Shown: positions 13,442 to 25,104, counted from the first letter of the stretch. The stretch is 64,000 nucleotides of DNA from Trichoplusia ni (GCF_003590095.1 NC_039486.1:682001-746000), one strand, 5' to 3'. The notes: a model not told the origin generated them from the sequence alone. A program made the numbers and translations.

Positions 13442-14740
13442 ATGCGCTTCGCAGTTTTAGCTCTTTTTGTAGTAGCTGTCACAGGTGAGAATATAATAAT
13501 ATCTACAGTGATTTTAAAATCATCGGACACTCTAAAGGAAGTCAAAAAGTAGCTTATTAAAAATAACAATGTTTGCAAGTAGAAAATTTCAAGCAGACTT
13601 ATTAAAATTTAAAGATTAAGGTAATCTATCAAGAATTACTGGAAATTCACAACCTTTCATTCAAATAAATGCATGTTTCACTGTACTACAACTTTTCTTT
13701 TGTTTTTCTCTTCAGCTGCCCCCAGGGATCCTTCAAGGATCGTGGGAGGTGACCTGACTACCATCGACAAGTACCCCTCAATGGCTGCCCTGTTGTTCTC
13801 TCAGAATTTAGTGCAGTTTGGTCAAATTTGCGGCGGAACCATCATCAACAACAGATCTATTCTCAGTGCTGCTCATTGTATCATGTGAGTGTACTTTTCT
13901 TAATTTTTGTCACAGATTATGATTATGATCAAATTCTAAATCAGATTTTCATTTGTATTTATTTTCCCTCTCTGTTTTACGTCTTTGTTATTAAATAACA
14001 CTCAGCACTACAGTATTAGTAAAACATATTTAAAGCCTTGCTCAAATCTTGCTCTGTCGTTTTTCTCGTAACATTTTAATAAAATAAAACTTTTATTTTC
14101 AGTGGTTCGGTCCCGAATTTCCGAGTCCGCGTCGGCTCTACCTACGCCAACAGCGGTGGTGAAGTTTTGCCCCTAGCGAATATCATAAATCATCCTCAAT
14201 ACTCTGGAAACGATAACGATATCACCATCTTACGAACTGCTGTCGAGATTAAATACAGTGACGTCGTACAGCCCGCGCCTATCGCCGGGACCAACTATAA
14301 CTTGCAAGATGACGAGGTCGTCTGGGCTACTGGCTGGGGCCGCATCGAAGTAAGTTCTGCCTTGCCTTCCTTCTGGTATCAATTTAATCCTAGTATAATT
14401 TTACTTGTTACAATTGTAGTAACCGGGTACTTCGTTTTACAGCAAGGAGGCTTAGTTTCTGAGCAGCTGCGCGATGTGCAAGTCTGGACAATCAACCACG
14501 ACGCCTGCAGGCTCCGCTACTTATTGAATCTCACAAGGATCACGACTGACATGCTCTGCACTGGGTGGCTCGGCGTCGGCGGTCGCGACCAGTGCCAGGG
14601 TGACTCTGGTGGCCCCGTCTACCACGATGGTTGTCGTTGTTGGTGTTTGCTCATTCGGAAGAGGATGCGCTTCGGCCCGATTCCCTGGTGTCAATGCTCG
14701 CGTCTCTAGCTATACCAACTGGATCCAAGCCAATGCCTAA
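13442..14740 (+). CDS. Trypsin-like serine protease, gene A (frameshift in last exon)
   Basis: A four-exon gene: 13442-13484, 13716-13884, 14103-14349, 14443-14740, all introns GT-AG. It encodes a secreted S1 protease with a hydrophobic signal (MRFAVLALF...), a short propeptide and an R-IVGG activation site. Catalytic His68 (AAHC), Asp110 (DITIL) and the serine in CQGDSGGP are all present. Asp189 (in RDQC) and glycines 216 and 226 predict cleavage after Arg/Lys, and the six cysteines of insect trypsins are there. It is probably a midgut digestive enzyme by family. The exons total 757 bases, one too many: an extra T near 14,632, just after GGPVYHDG, shifts the frame and ends the protein at 14,709. 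Without it the reading ends at 14,740 with the family C-terminus. It may be a young pseudogene or a consensus error. A polyadenylation signal AATAAA is at 14,828. Confidence 0.85.
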
Positions 14741-15190
14741 AATATACAGTCGGAAATATATATAATATTTTTAAATGAACTGTTGAAACCTAAGGAATAC
14801 TCAAATTCTTTCTAATCATACTTTTTAAATAAAACGTTAAAATATCTACACAAATATTTTATTTATTATACAAAATACGTTTTCGCAAACATCCCGCCAA
14901 AAGCAAAAATACCTGGATGCTAGGTTTGTAGCAAAATATTGTGAAGTACTACTGAAGTAATTACTTTTAAACCACCCCAACCTGCTATTTCGTTGGCTGC
15001 GGTGCGAATCAGGAGAGCTTGTTAAAGGTGACCTTGAGATTCGTAAAGTGCTACTTAGAATGTCACCGAGAAGTGTTCGTGACTGGTTGTTGTTTCATCG
15101 ATAGGTTAGATTGTCGTTTTCTTCATATGAATAAGGCGAGGAAGAAGTAAGACTGGACTCAGCCAAAGAAAGCGCGTAATATATGCTTCA
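14741..15190. other. Intergenic spacer downstream of gene A
   Basis: After the AATAAA of gene A (14,828) the spacer holds AT-rich sequence and then a more mixed stretch at 14,980-15,130 with no recognisable open frame. It ends at the (TAA)n run that forms the tail of the LINE at 15,191-16,860. Confidence 0.6.
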
Positions 15191-15193
15191 GAC

Positions 15194-15224
<31 letters not shown>

Positions 15225-16860
15225 CTTTATTTCAGAACAATGTCCATACATAATTACAAAATAATAAGATTTATAGTAAATTTGTGCGCGTATAAATGCT
15301 TTCAGGATGTCTGAGTCCTGCTTTTCCGCAATAACCTGCAGGATGCTGTTGGTGCTGCTCCTGACCCTGCTCAGTAGTGATACGAGCCGCTTGCGTATTA
15401 CCGCGTGGAAGCCGTCTACCCTGGCTTCCGCAAACATACCGGAGGCACTGCAAAAACGGGGCAACCCCAACAACATCCTAAACCCGTTGTTATATTGGAC
15501 ACGTAAGGCATTGAGCGTCCTCTGCGTATATCTGAACCACAGGCTGCACGTGTAGAAAGTCTGACAGTAGGCTTTAAATAGAGTGACTTTAACTTGTTTA
15601 CTACAACGCACAAACCTGCGGGCCAGCATATTACTTCTAACCGCCAATGCCCTACGTTCCCGTTCTATGTCAACCTGGTCCTCAAGGTCCTCTGTAACGT
15701 AATGTCCAAGATATTTAAACTTTTCTACCCGCTTTAGTTCAATGCCATTTAGCTTTATTGCGGGCACATTCAATGTACATTTACCGGGGGCCTTGAAAAC
15801 CATGTACTCGCTCTTCTTAGCATTGTACATCAATCCATGCTGAATGCTATATGTTTCACATATTGCAAGCAACTGCCTCATTGCACTTACAGTTGGGGTC
15901 AGCAGCACCATGTCGTCTGCGTAACTAAAGTTGTTCATACAAATGTTGTCAATCCAGCATCCCACTCGTGTGCTGCTGAGCCCAACTATAAGCTCATTCA
16001 CGTACAAGTTGAAGAGCCTAGGAGAACTCAAACCACCTTGTCTCACCCCGCACTCCAACCTGTACGTGTCCGAGAAGGCATTTGCCCACCTTACATAATT
16101 ATTCTGGTTTTGGTACCAGAAATGAAAAATCCGTTGTACCTGTGTAGGCACGCGGGTTTTCTTGAGTTTCTCCCATAACAAGTCATACGACACAAGGTCA
16201 AATGCCTTGGAGAGGTCAAGAAAGCATGCATACACAGGTGTACTTCTTTCCGTGTAGTATTGGACAGTGTGCTTCAGACTCAGAATTGCGCTTTCAGTGG
16301 AAAGTCCCGCGCGAAAACCAAACTGAGCATCATGAATATTAATATTTTTATCAAGTTCTGAGTCGAGCACACTGTCCAACACCTTGGCCACAATTGTAGC
16401 CAAGGAAATCGGTCGGTAATTGTTCTTATCAGACAAATCTCCAGTTTTATTTTTAAACTATTGGTACTACGATGGTTTTCATAAGGTCTATAGGCAAGTA
16501 CGAGTGATTCAGACATAAGGTAAAGAACATTGCCAGCACACGCGGTAAATGAACACCAGCGTATTTTAGATGCTCGATACTGAGTCCATCATGACCCGGT
16601 GACTTGCCCCTAGACATGCTACTCACAATTTGTCGAACTTGTTTAGCAGACACCCTATACAATTCACCGGTCATGGTGGACCCAGGATCTGCAGACGAAG
16701 AACCCAGTGGAGACTTAGTGGTAAAATGTTCTCTAAACAGTTCAGCTATATCTCTGCTATCACTCGCACTTCCCACGCTCACTGGAAGGCCAGTCTTATG
16801 ATTTAAACTGTTGGTTGCTTTCCAAAAATAATATGTGTCTGTCAATTTTACTGACAGAGA
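15191..16860 (-). mobile_element. 5'-truncated non-LTR retrotransposon (LINE) with reverse transcriptase
   Basis: The main frame (stop 15,159; readable from 16,436) encodes a reverse transcriptase: NNYRPISL near the start, the FLDLSKAFD palm motif, GVRQGG, and the catalytic YADD (FSYADDMVLL). A C-terminal region typical of LINE ORF2 follows. The preceding part of the same protein (GKSPGHDGLSIEHLK) is in another frame at 16,453-16,845, so a frameshift near 16,450 breaks the gene. The endonuclease domain is missing, so the element is 5'-truncated and dead. The 3' end on this strand is AAATAAAG followed by (ATT)n at 15,194-15,224. It probably belongs to the Jockey/CR1/L2 group, but the clade is not settled by eye. 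Confidence 0.85.
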
Positions 16861-17550
16861 GATTGATAAAGAAAACTAAACGTGTGCAAACCCTTTCTTA
16901 TGCGTCTTATCTGAATAGCCCGTCTATTTAGTGTTGGCCTTTCTTAAAGTGTATACTTGTGTACTAGCCTTTCATTTGACACCCTTCGTAGCGTATATGA
17001 CGTTGTGGAAAAGTCCTGGGAAATACTTTCGAGAACTGCGATAAAAATGACAAAAAGATTTATAGCGGAAAATGTAATAATTAAATATTATCCTTATTTT
17101 AATGTTCATCGTAGTCTCATCAGATAACGACTCACTAACCATGATTCAGCAATACGCTTAGCATAAGTTTTGCGCCTAGATTAAGTTATCTAAATAATAC
17201 TCTTAAACTACAAATTTATCCTTAACCGTGATACTATGTATAACTGGTGCCTTGCAGTAGTGGTGTTTTTTTTAACTTTATTTTTGTTCTAAGGCAATTT
17301 TGGTACAAAACTCAATTGGCAATGTGATGATGGCATTGGCGGAATTTCAGGAAATAATGTGTTTCGCTCAATAAAAAAAAAAGATCTCCATAGACATAGA
17401 TACAAGATATATTAAGGAATCATATTTAATCAAGTTTAGGATTTTTTACAGATTTAATTGATTATTACTACAAACTCATGATTGAAAAGGGTATTTGTAA
17501 ATTTGGTAATGGCGTTTTAAGTTCATTAACAATACAATTTTAATCACATT
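16861..17550. other. Intergenic spacer between LINE and gene B
   Basis: AT-rich sequence with no convincing open frame or repeat. A possible ATTAAA polyadenylation signal for gene B lies on the minus strand at 17,538-17,543, just beyond its stop codon. Confidence 0.5.
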
Positions 17551-19348
17551 TTAGGCGTTGGCTATAATCCAGTCGGAGTAACTGGATACGCGGGTATTGA
17601 CACCAGGGAATCTAGGTGAAGCGCATCCTTGTCCAAACGAGCACACACCAACAACGACACCGTTGTGGTAGACGGGCCGCCGGAGTCCAGCATGCACTGG
17701 TCACGGCCGCCGACGTCGAGCCAGCCGGTGCACAGCATGTCAGTGGTAATGCGGTGAAGAGTCCACAAGTAGCGCTGACGACAGATCTCATGGTTGACGG
17801 TCCAGACTTGCACATCTCGAAGCTGCTCAGATACGTCATCAAACTGAAAGGATGTCAGAACTTTTTAATCGTCTTATTCCTTGCCGTCTATACTTATAGT
17901 CACTTAAAATTCTAACACAATATGAAATTGTATTGTATTTACATTATGTATTCATTAAGCAGTGTATTCAGAACTCATAACAAACGTACGTACCTCAGTG
18001 ATGCCCCAACCAGTAGCCCAAACGACCGCGTCATCTGCTAAATTGTAGGTGGAGCCGGCGATAGGGGCGGGTTGCACGGTGGCGCTGTATTTAATCTCGA
18101 CCGAAGTTCGTAAGATGGTGATGTCGTGATGTACACGCCAAGGACTGTAGTCTGGATGTAACAGCATAGCCGCTAGAGGTAACACTTCCCCGCCGCTACT
18201 GCTGTACGAGGAGCCGATGCGGACACGGATTGTCTCCACAGGAGCATAACTGAAAAGTAAATAGTACATTCATTACTAGATTTCTGTTCTTTATAGATGA
18301 AAATATATACAAAGGTGGACTTACTGGACTTATTGAATACCTGAGGCATTCTCTACGAGTTAACCATAGGGTAATGCAGAGATAACAAGAAGCAAGTGTA
18401 AAGGCTTAGTAGCATGATGAAATAAACTTCTTATTAACAAAATATGGTATAAACAAAATTATGCTCTTAACTAAATCAACTTACTCAATGCAGTGGGCCG
18501 CGCTGAGAATAGATCTGTTATTGATGATAGTGCCGCCGCAGAACTGCGAAAAGTTCACCATATTCTCAGAATACAGGACGGCGGCCATCGATGGATACTT
18601 GTCAATAGTGGTGAGGTCACCTCCCACAATCCTGGAAGGATTCCTGGGGGCAGCTAGAAGAAAAATAAATTTATATTAAACTTTAATGTATTTTTATATA
18701 GACCAAGTCAAGGCGAAAGTCATCGTAAACGTAAAGAGAAATGCATGCTTACATGACTATTCACTGGTTGTTTCGAAGTAGTCCAAAACAGAAAAAGAAT
18801 CTACTGCAACACTTTGATTAGCTAAAGGTCTTTGGGAGGAATAATAACTGGACAGTAGAAATTTATTTTCTGTGTTCTGCTTATTTATTTACTTGGTGCA
18901 GTTTTTTACAACAAATTTTTTACACATCCAGAGCAATTTGTAGTAGTAAAATGAACACTTTTTGAATATCAAATACTACTGAGATAAAGGACAGTAGACC
19001 GACCACCCACCAAAAACAACACCCGTTTACGAACACGACGCAATTGTCAGTCATTACCCCCTCGCCATATAGGACGGCAGGAGACCCGACGGAAATAGTA
19101 CCCCAGGCAGTGACCACTCTGTGAAGTTCATTAGGGCTTTTCGAGTGGCCTCGGTAATTGAAGGGAAGGGAAGGAATATGGGTGAGTTTTAGTTATTGGA
19201 AGTCTGACACACCGTTCCGCTAAGCCCAAAGCCGAAGGAGTCATTTGACGATTTCCCATCCGGAAAAAGGCTGAGTGAGCTTAACTTAATGTTTGATATG
19301 CTTACCCGCTACAGCTACTACCACAAGAGCTAAAACTGCGATCCGCAT
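17551..19348 (-). pseudogene. Trypsin-like serine protease, gene B (frameshifted, altered oxyanion motif)
   Basis: Minus-strand exons: 19306-19348, 18485-18653, 17994-18249 and 17551-17843, with GT-AG introns in the same phases as genes A, C and D. Signal MRIAVLALVVVAVA, activation site RIVGG, AAHC and DITIL are present. Two lesions lie around the catalytic serine. The usual CQGDSGGP reads CMLDSGGP, so oxyanion-hole Gly193 is Leu. One base is missing right after GGP (CCC where relatives have CCCC, near 17,675), which shifts the frame and ends the protein at 17,562. Past the lesion the other frame still encodes the intact family C-terminus to 17,551. Asp189 is kept. The exon sum is 761 bases, one short of a whole frame. 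Two independent defects favour a pseudogene, although the deletion alone could be a homopolymer error. It is head to head with gene C, with 1.1 kb between their start codons. Confidence 0.8.
18910..19290. repeat. Dispersed repeat within intron 1 of gene B
   Basis: Intron 1 (18654-19305) contains a lepidopteran SINE-like block with gtgagttttagttattggaa, gtctgacac and a downstream gatttcccatccggaaaaag. A diverged second copy with the same words in the same order is at 22,470-22,640. Exact ends are not visible. Confidence 0.55.
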
Positions 19349-19396
19349 TGCTTTGTCCTCACTGTAAAGTGTCTGCAACAACTATTGAAGCAATAC

Positions 19397-19403
19397 TTAT
19401 ATA
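19397..19403 (-). promoter_or_regulatory. TATA box of gene B
   Basis: TATATAA on the minus strand, about 50 bases before the ATG of gene B, followed by GTTGCAGACAC as the likely start region. The same promoter block is found without its gene at 23,541-23,727. Confidence 0.6.
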
Positions 19404-20440
19404 GGTATAGAGAAAATTATTATCTTTTACATAATTTTTATATCAAAGATTAAAAGGTATGAGGAAATTTTTTTGGTTTTCCTTCTTACAAAATCCAAAA
19501 ACATGTTATGACTTCTGTTACTTTGTCTAATAAACGAATTGTCACACTGATCTCTGATCGATCTATTGGATAAGATTGGAAACCTCCAAGAATCCATATA
19601 AAGTGGTGATACTACTGTACTACCTGTAATACAGATTTTCAAGAAGTCTTACTTAAGCACCAGTCTCTCACAAACTATGAACTTGTTTGTGGTGAGAGAA
19701 TAAATGAATACATGTTAATACATCGCTCAGAACTTTAGAAAAATATTTTTGGTTCAACACACGGCACATGGTAAGACCCGGTCAATATTTTAAAAGCCGC
19801 TAATATTCCTTAAGCGCATTTAAAGCTATCCGTCTATTTGTCCGTCTGCTCATCAGTAGGATATATTTCATGAACTATTTTAATGTTTGTATTTTCCCCA
19901 TTTCTAAAGAAACTAGAAATAGTCAAGGAAATAACAGTTTTGCATAGTAATACGATTATTGAAAAGATTATGTTTGATAAATCCGTCGCGGAAAATGTAC
20001 CCATTAATAATATCCTTGTTCGGTTTATTTTCGTAGTTTTGGTAATGTTAATGTAAGTTTAGTCAAGCGTGACTCGGCCATGCGTAGATTATGCCGTAAT
20101 TTTATATGAAAATCATAAATACATTCTAATGTTTACCTAGTTCAACCATGCGGTTTTGCCCGGAGTTACCTGTCTAGGTAGTATTTATACATGAAGTTAT
20201 GAAAACAGTACAGGGTATTAATAAAATATAGAGGCATTTGTATCTTTCACAAAAAAAGAAAGAATGGATGCATCAAGGATCAATAACTGAAAGTGAATTT
20301 AAGAGTTGTTTCATAATATCATGCAGAACGCTAAAAGGGAAGGAGGAAAACCGAAAGGAGGAAAACCGATAAAAACGTTCAAAAATCGTCGTAAGAGATA
20401 GAAACATGTAATAGATAAAAATCTTGGCTATATATGTAGA
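19404..20440. other. Bidirectional upstream region of genes B and C
   Basis: Non-coding. The part from about 19,800 to 20,440 is matched by 24,430-25,050 upstream of gene D, including the block aaaatgtacccattaataat. This marks the duplication that produced C and D. Near gene C, agatag and agataaaa are possible GATA-factor sites, which are common in midgut gene promoters. A 15-base word aaaggaggaaaaccg is repeated in tandem near 20,337-20,375 here but not in the D copy. Confidence 0.6.
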
Positions 20441-20448
20441 TATAAATA
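20441..20448 (+). promoter_or_regulatory. TATA box of gene C
   Basis: TATAAATA, with an arthropod-type initiator TCAGA at 20,466-20,470, about 25 bases downstream, and the ATG at 20,492. Gene D has the same arrangement. Confidence 0.7.
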
Positions 20449-20491
20449 CTAATTAATAAGCCGGTTCAGATACTTCGTAGTGACATCGACA

Positions 20492-21893
20492 ATGCGGATA
20501 GCAGTGTTAGCTCTTGTGGTAGTTGCTGTGGCAGGTAAGCTAGTACTTGTTAACAACACTTTTAAACAGGCCCATGTCCGGATATGGCTAGCTTTCTTCA
20601 AAAAAAATCAATCAACTGTTCAAAAAAGAAAGCTGCTAGCTTGTTACTTTTTTCAAGAGCCATTCACATTCAAAATAATCCGCTGCTTTTTTGAAACAAA
20701 GGTGTTTCCTTCCATTTCCTAATGAAAGTAATTATTCCGAATAAAAGCTTTCGTATCTCTCAGTTCGCAAAAATTTTAAATTTCATGTAATCCTCACGAA
20801 CCTCCTTTCTTTGCTGCTTCCTAAAAATACTCAAAACAACCGTTTTTTTTGTACCATCATTTATCTTCCAGCGGCCCCCAGCAACCCGTCACGGATCGCG
20901 GGGGGTGACCTCACCACTATCGACAAGTACCCATCAATGGCCGCCGTCCTTATGACTCGCGACATGATAAACTTCCAGCAAAATTGCGGGGGTACCATCA
21001 TCAACAACAGATCTATACTTAGCGCGGCCCACTGTGTATAGTGAGTTAATTCTATTGGAAATAAGTGTCTTAATTTTACAAATTACCAATATTTAACCAA
21101 TTATGTAAAACGACAATTTCCCTTTCAGTGGCGAAACTGTTGAGAGTACTCGTGTCCGAATTGGCTCTTCCTACAGAAGTAGTGGCGGTGAAGTCTTGCC
21201 TCTTGCGGCTATCTTGATGTATCCAACTTATACCATACATAAGTATGATGATGACGTTGCTATATTACGAACTGCGGTCGAGATTAAATACAGCGCCACC
21301 GTGCAACCCGCCCCTATAGCCGGGCCCTCCTACGATTTAGCAGACGACGAGGTTGTGTGGGCCACCGGCTGGGGTGCAACTGAAGTAAGTTCGTTTCTTG
21401 CATTAATTTCGAGGACGTACCTTAAAGTGCAGATAGACTCGATCTAGATTTAGATCTCATGGCTCTGGCTCAGGTGTAACTCCGTCATATCCTCACGTCG
21501 AAGTCTTTGAACCCCGAAAAATTTTACTTAAACGTATGTCAATTTAACATGAGTTTCATTATTTCATTAATTTATTACTTTTTCTTTCAGACAAATGAGT
21601 TTCATTCTGAGCAACTTCGCGATGTACAAGTGTGGACCGTCAAACACGAGACTTGCAGGTGGCTCTATTTATTGGGTGTGCGCATCACCACCGACATGCT
21701 GTGTATCGGCTGGCTCGGCGTCGGTGGTCGTGACCAGTGTTGGGGCGACTCCGGTGGCCCCGTCTTCCACAACGGTGTTGTTGTTGGTGTATGTGCATTT
21801 GGAGGTGGATGCCGCACACCCCAATCACACCGATACCCTAGTGTCAATGCCCGCGTCAGTAGCTACTCAACCTGGATCCAAGCCAATGCCTAA
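20492..21893 (+). CDS. Trypsin-like serine protease, gene C
   Basis: Exons 20492-20534, 20872-21040, 21129-21384 and 21591-21893 join to a 256-residue secreted S1 protease, the usual length for a lepidopteran trypsin. An in-frame GTG 12 bases upstream was rejected in favour of the ATG, which matches the start of genes B and D. Signal peptide about residues 1-15; activation site R-IAGG, where most relatives have IVGG. Triad: His68 (AAHC), Asp113 (DVAIL), Ser210 (GDSGGP). Asp189 is kept, predicting cleavage after Arg/Lys. Three pocket positions are unusual: 192 is Trp (CWGDSGGP), 214 is Ala (CAFG) and 226 is Ser (YPSVNARV), where trypsins usually have Gln, Ser and Gly. Six disulfide cysteines are present. 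AATAAA at 21,912. Closest relative here is gene D. Probably a digestive enzyme. Confidence 0.9.
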
Positions 21894-22469
21894 GGTACAA
21901 ATTAGATAAGGAATAAACTAAGTTTCGCAAATGAGCTTAATGAAACTTTCGAAATTTTCGGTATTATAATTAAACGTCAAAAAATCCATACACGAATTTT
22001 ATTTTTGATACTACTTCGCAACAGTACGTTTCGTGTTAGCGGCGGGGAAGATTGTCGGTAAGAAATCTTTTACAGCCTTTGGATGGACTTCACACAGAGG
22101 GGAAAACATTTGTGCATAGACCGCGGTGTACCCTATCTAGCCTAACTCACAGGTTATGCCTCCTGCTATATTCTGGAGAGCCCAATTTTGAGCGGCCTAG
22201 TCTCCACAGCTTTTATATTAATAGCCCAAATGAGTTCATCACCACAAATTATAACAGTTTTGTAGCTATCTGGGATTCTCGACAAGGCACCTGCATGTTG
22301 TGCGTATGTCCCAGTGAAAGCCTTAAAAAGGGAAGTGTCCCAGGCACTTCCCATGATGTAGAATCAAAGGGGTGGGAGAAAGAGGTTTAAAAAAATACAT
22401 ATCGCCTTATACGATATACAATATACTACTAAAGCATTATATTATAAAATTTGCATATAAAAAGCATGA

Positions 22470-22640
22470 ACTGGAGACCACCATTCAGTGATACACGAAG
22501 GGCAAAGGAAGCAAAATAGATGGGTTTTAGTCAGTAGAAGTCTGAAACACCCTTCTGCTAAATCCAAAACCGAATTAGTCATTAAATGATTTCCCATCCG
22601 AAAAAGGCAGTGACGAGTGAGGGAACTGAACTTAATACTT
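22470..22640. repeat. SINE-like dispersed repeat, second copy
   Basis: Shares gggttttagtcagtagaagt, gtctgaaacac and gatttcccatccgaaaaag, in order, with the block in intron 1 of gene B. Ends are not sharp. Confidence 0.55.
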
Positions 22641-22846
22641 GTACATATGTATGTAGTAAGAGATACAAAAATGGGTGAATTTCAACAGGTCCAATAAAAT
22701 CTTCATTTCCTTGGATTTTTATTCTTCAACTTTAGAACAAGAAAAAATAGTGTTTACTCAAGTTTTTGATCAGATATGCAGTTTTGCTTAATATCTAGCT
22801 GATAGCTTAAAAAACTAAAGAGATATACAAGATTGAAAATTCCGTG

Positions 22847-23377
22847 CCACGGCGATGAAACATGCGTTCATGGCAATGAAATGTTATTATAGTGTACAAG
22901 AATATTTAAATGATAACGTTAATAATTGAAACAGAAATAAATAGTACTAATTTATACGCAATAATAATAGAATATAATTTGTAAAGATATGTAAAAATTA
23001 ACACATGATATTATTTTTATAATATAACTATAAATAGCTACATCCCTGTCCAGTGGCGATGAAAACATAAGTCACGGAAATGAAACTCGTGGCCACGGCA
23101 ATGAAAGGAAACTGTTTTACAAGGCACGGCGATGATGTTTTTTTCATTCCCGTGTATTTTTTTTCATTACCATAGCAAATTTTGTCCACGGAAACCACGG
23201 CAATGAGAGCACGGTGATGAAAATCAAGGGATATAATTCAATTTACTAAAAACTGGTAATTATTCACAGTCATGAACACTTTACAAATAAACTTAATATA
23301 AATGGCATTGTATTGAGCGCCCAGTCGAGATTAAAAACTTATTGAAATAGAAGTTAGACCTATCCACGCCGATGAAA
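22847..23377. repeat. Irregular cluster of CACGGCGATGAAA-like motifs
   Basis: About eleven occurrences of a 12-14 base motif (consensus cCACGGcgATGAAA) are scattered over 530 bases: 22847, 22868, 23051, 23072, 23093, 23124, 23186-23205, 23209 and 23364 on the plus strand, and two inverted (tttcattcccgtg near 23,142 and tttcattaccatag near 23,162). Spacing is irregular, so this is not a simple satellite. Function unknown. Confidence 0.6.
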
Positions 23378-23540
23378 GAAAAATTGTCCAGTACCAAAAA
23401 ATCGAATACTCTTAATTATGGCTCGAAAACGCAGGCACGTACACACGTCGTCCCTTGTCGAGACTTTTGACGTTACTTATATGCAACGTTTAACGCACAT
23501 CGGGAGCGACGCAAAACGTTAGAATATGCAATGTGATCCC

Positions 23541-23727
23541 ACTGTAAAGTGTCTGCAACAACTATTGAAGCAATATTTATATAGACATAGAGAAATTTAT
23601 TATCTTTTACATAATTTTTATATCATTAAACTCAAAGATGAAAAGGTATGAGGTAATTTTTCGGTTTTCCTCCGAAGCAAAATCCAAAAACATGTTTTAG
23701 CATTTGACTTCCGTTGCGTTGTCTAAG
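23541..23727 (-). promoter_or_regulatory. Orphan copy of the gene B promoter
   Basis: The segment from actgtaaagtgtctgcaaca to tgtctaa matches 19,361-19,535 upstream of gene B over about 170 bases, including a TATA box (minus TATATAAA, 23,576-23,583). Where the ATG and first exon should follow (below 23,541) the match stops. It is therefore the promoter of a lost B-like gene that stood head to head with gene D. Confidence 0.7.
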
Positions 23728-25055
23728 TAAAATCGGTAAAGTACAAGTGAGACTAGCAACACGAAGCAAATAGATTCAAGAGAAACAACAAATCATTTAG
23801 GTGAAAACTAAATCAACTTTATGACCAAACTTAAGCTTTAACAGCCACCCCAGTTAAAAAAAAGCTGTGTTGCAACTGTAAAAGTCCACCTCCGAGATGG
23901 GGAGAGCTGTGCCATGGGAATCATCAATGAAAATTTAAATTAATGCTTAAAGAGAACACAAAAAAGACTTTACTTATAACTCCCCTATGGAGCTTTTCAA
24001 TTCAGTCTTAGTCAGTTAATTAATTACACCACTTAACAAACGTAAGTGATGACACAAAAAGAAATTTGGTTGACTGCTGGGCTGCAGCATAGCCAAGTGG
24101 CTGAGGTCACCATGCAAAACCCTCTGCGCGACATTTTGCGGGCTCGGTTACTCCTTGAGACATAGTTTCGAGCGGTTCTTGTTTTGGTAATGGCAAAAGC
24201 TTAATGTAGCGAGGCTTGTCAGTCAGCAGCTAGCTTTGAAGCACCGCAAGGTGTTCTGCAGTGTAGTTACCCAGTTTTCACACCGAAACGTTTTACCTCC
24301 AAGAAGCCTAATAAAGTGGTTATACATCGATTAGACCTCTGGGCAAAATTTTTGATCACTGCATTAAGTCCGAAATATATTTTTGGATTAGTCACATGAG
24401 GTGGACTTGGCAAGAGCCTCGATCAACATTTTATTAGCCTTATTACTGAGACTCCTCTGTCCATCTGTCTGTCTGTCCGTCTGCTCATGACCAGGCTATA
24501 TTTCATGAACCATTTTAATGTTGATGTTATCCCCATTTCTAAAGGAACTAAAAATCGTCAAGGAAACAACAGTTTTACATAATAATACGATTATAGAATA
24601 GATAATATCTGATAAACCGGTCGCGGAAAATGTACCCATTAATAATTTTATCCTTGTTCGGATTATTTTCGTAGTTTTGGTAATCGAATGATAAGGTTTG
24701 GTCAAGTGTGATTCGGCCATGTGCATAGCGTAGGTTCCGCCGCTATTTTATACGAAGACAATTATTATTACAAGTGAATGTTTACCTACTATATATACCT
24801 ATTCATGATGATATTAATAAAATATGTAGGGATTTTTATCCTTCATGGCTTAAAAAAACTCTATAAGAAAGCAAGGTTCAATGGGTGCATCAGAAATCAA
24901 ATGCAGAAAGAAGAAGGCAGAGGAAAGTTATTGAAACTATCATACAGAACGCTAAAACACTAGGGAAGGAGGAAAACCGATAAAGAGGAAAAAAAACGAT
25001 TATATCTGGTAAGAGATAGAAACATGTAATAAATAAAAATGTTGTCTACATAGAT
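23728..25055. other. Upstream region of gene D
   Basis: Bases 23,728-24,430 have no counterpart upstream of gene C and include a tRNA-like box A (tagccaagtgg, 24,090-24,100), probably a SINE head. Bases 24,430-25,050 are the duplicate of the gene C upstream region. A run of 'tgtctgtctgtccgtc' near 24,465 belongs to a common lepidopteran repeat type. Confidence 0.5.
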
Positions 25056-25063
25056 ATAAATAC
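25056..25063 (+). promoter_or_regulatory. TATA box of gene D
   Basis: TATAAATA with initiator TCAGAC at 25,080-25,085 and the ATG at 25,105, as in gene C. Confidence 0.7.
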
Positions 25064-25104
25064 TGTTTATTTAACCGGTTCAGACACTTCTAGTAACATC
25101 GACA

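Larger units (their letters stand above)
21894..23540. other. Spacer between gene C and the orphan promoter
   Basis: The first 200 bases resemble the sequence downstream of gene D (ttttacagcctttggatg near 22,070 against ttttacagcttttggatg near 28,000), so the C/D duplication extended past the stop codon. Then come a SINE-like block (22,470-22,640) and a cluster of a short motif (22,847-23,377). The exons of a minus-strand trypsin that would be expected here are gone. Confidence 0.55.

Noticed and set aside
15307..16178. Plus-strand frames of 82 and 113 codons
   Set aside because: Antisense shadows of the LINE reverse transcriptase.
16840..16860. 7-bp inverted repeat (tctgtca/tgacaga) near the LINE edge
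   Set aside because: Too short to distinguish from chance and has no matching partner at the other end of the element.
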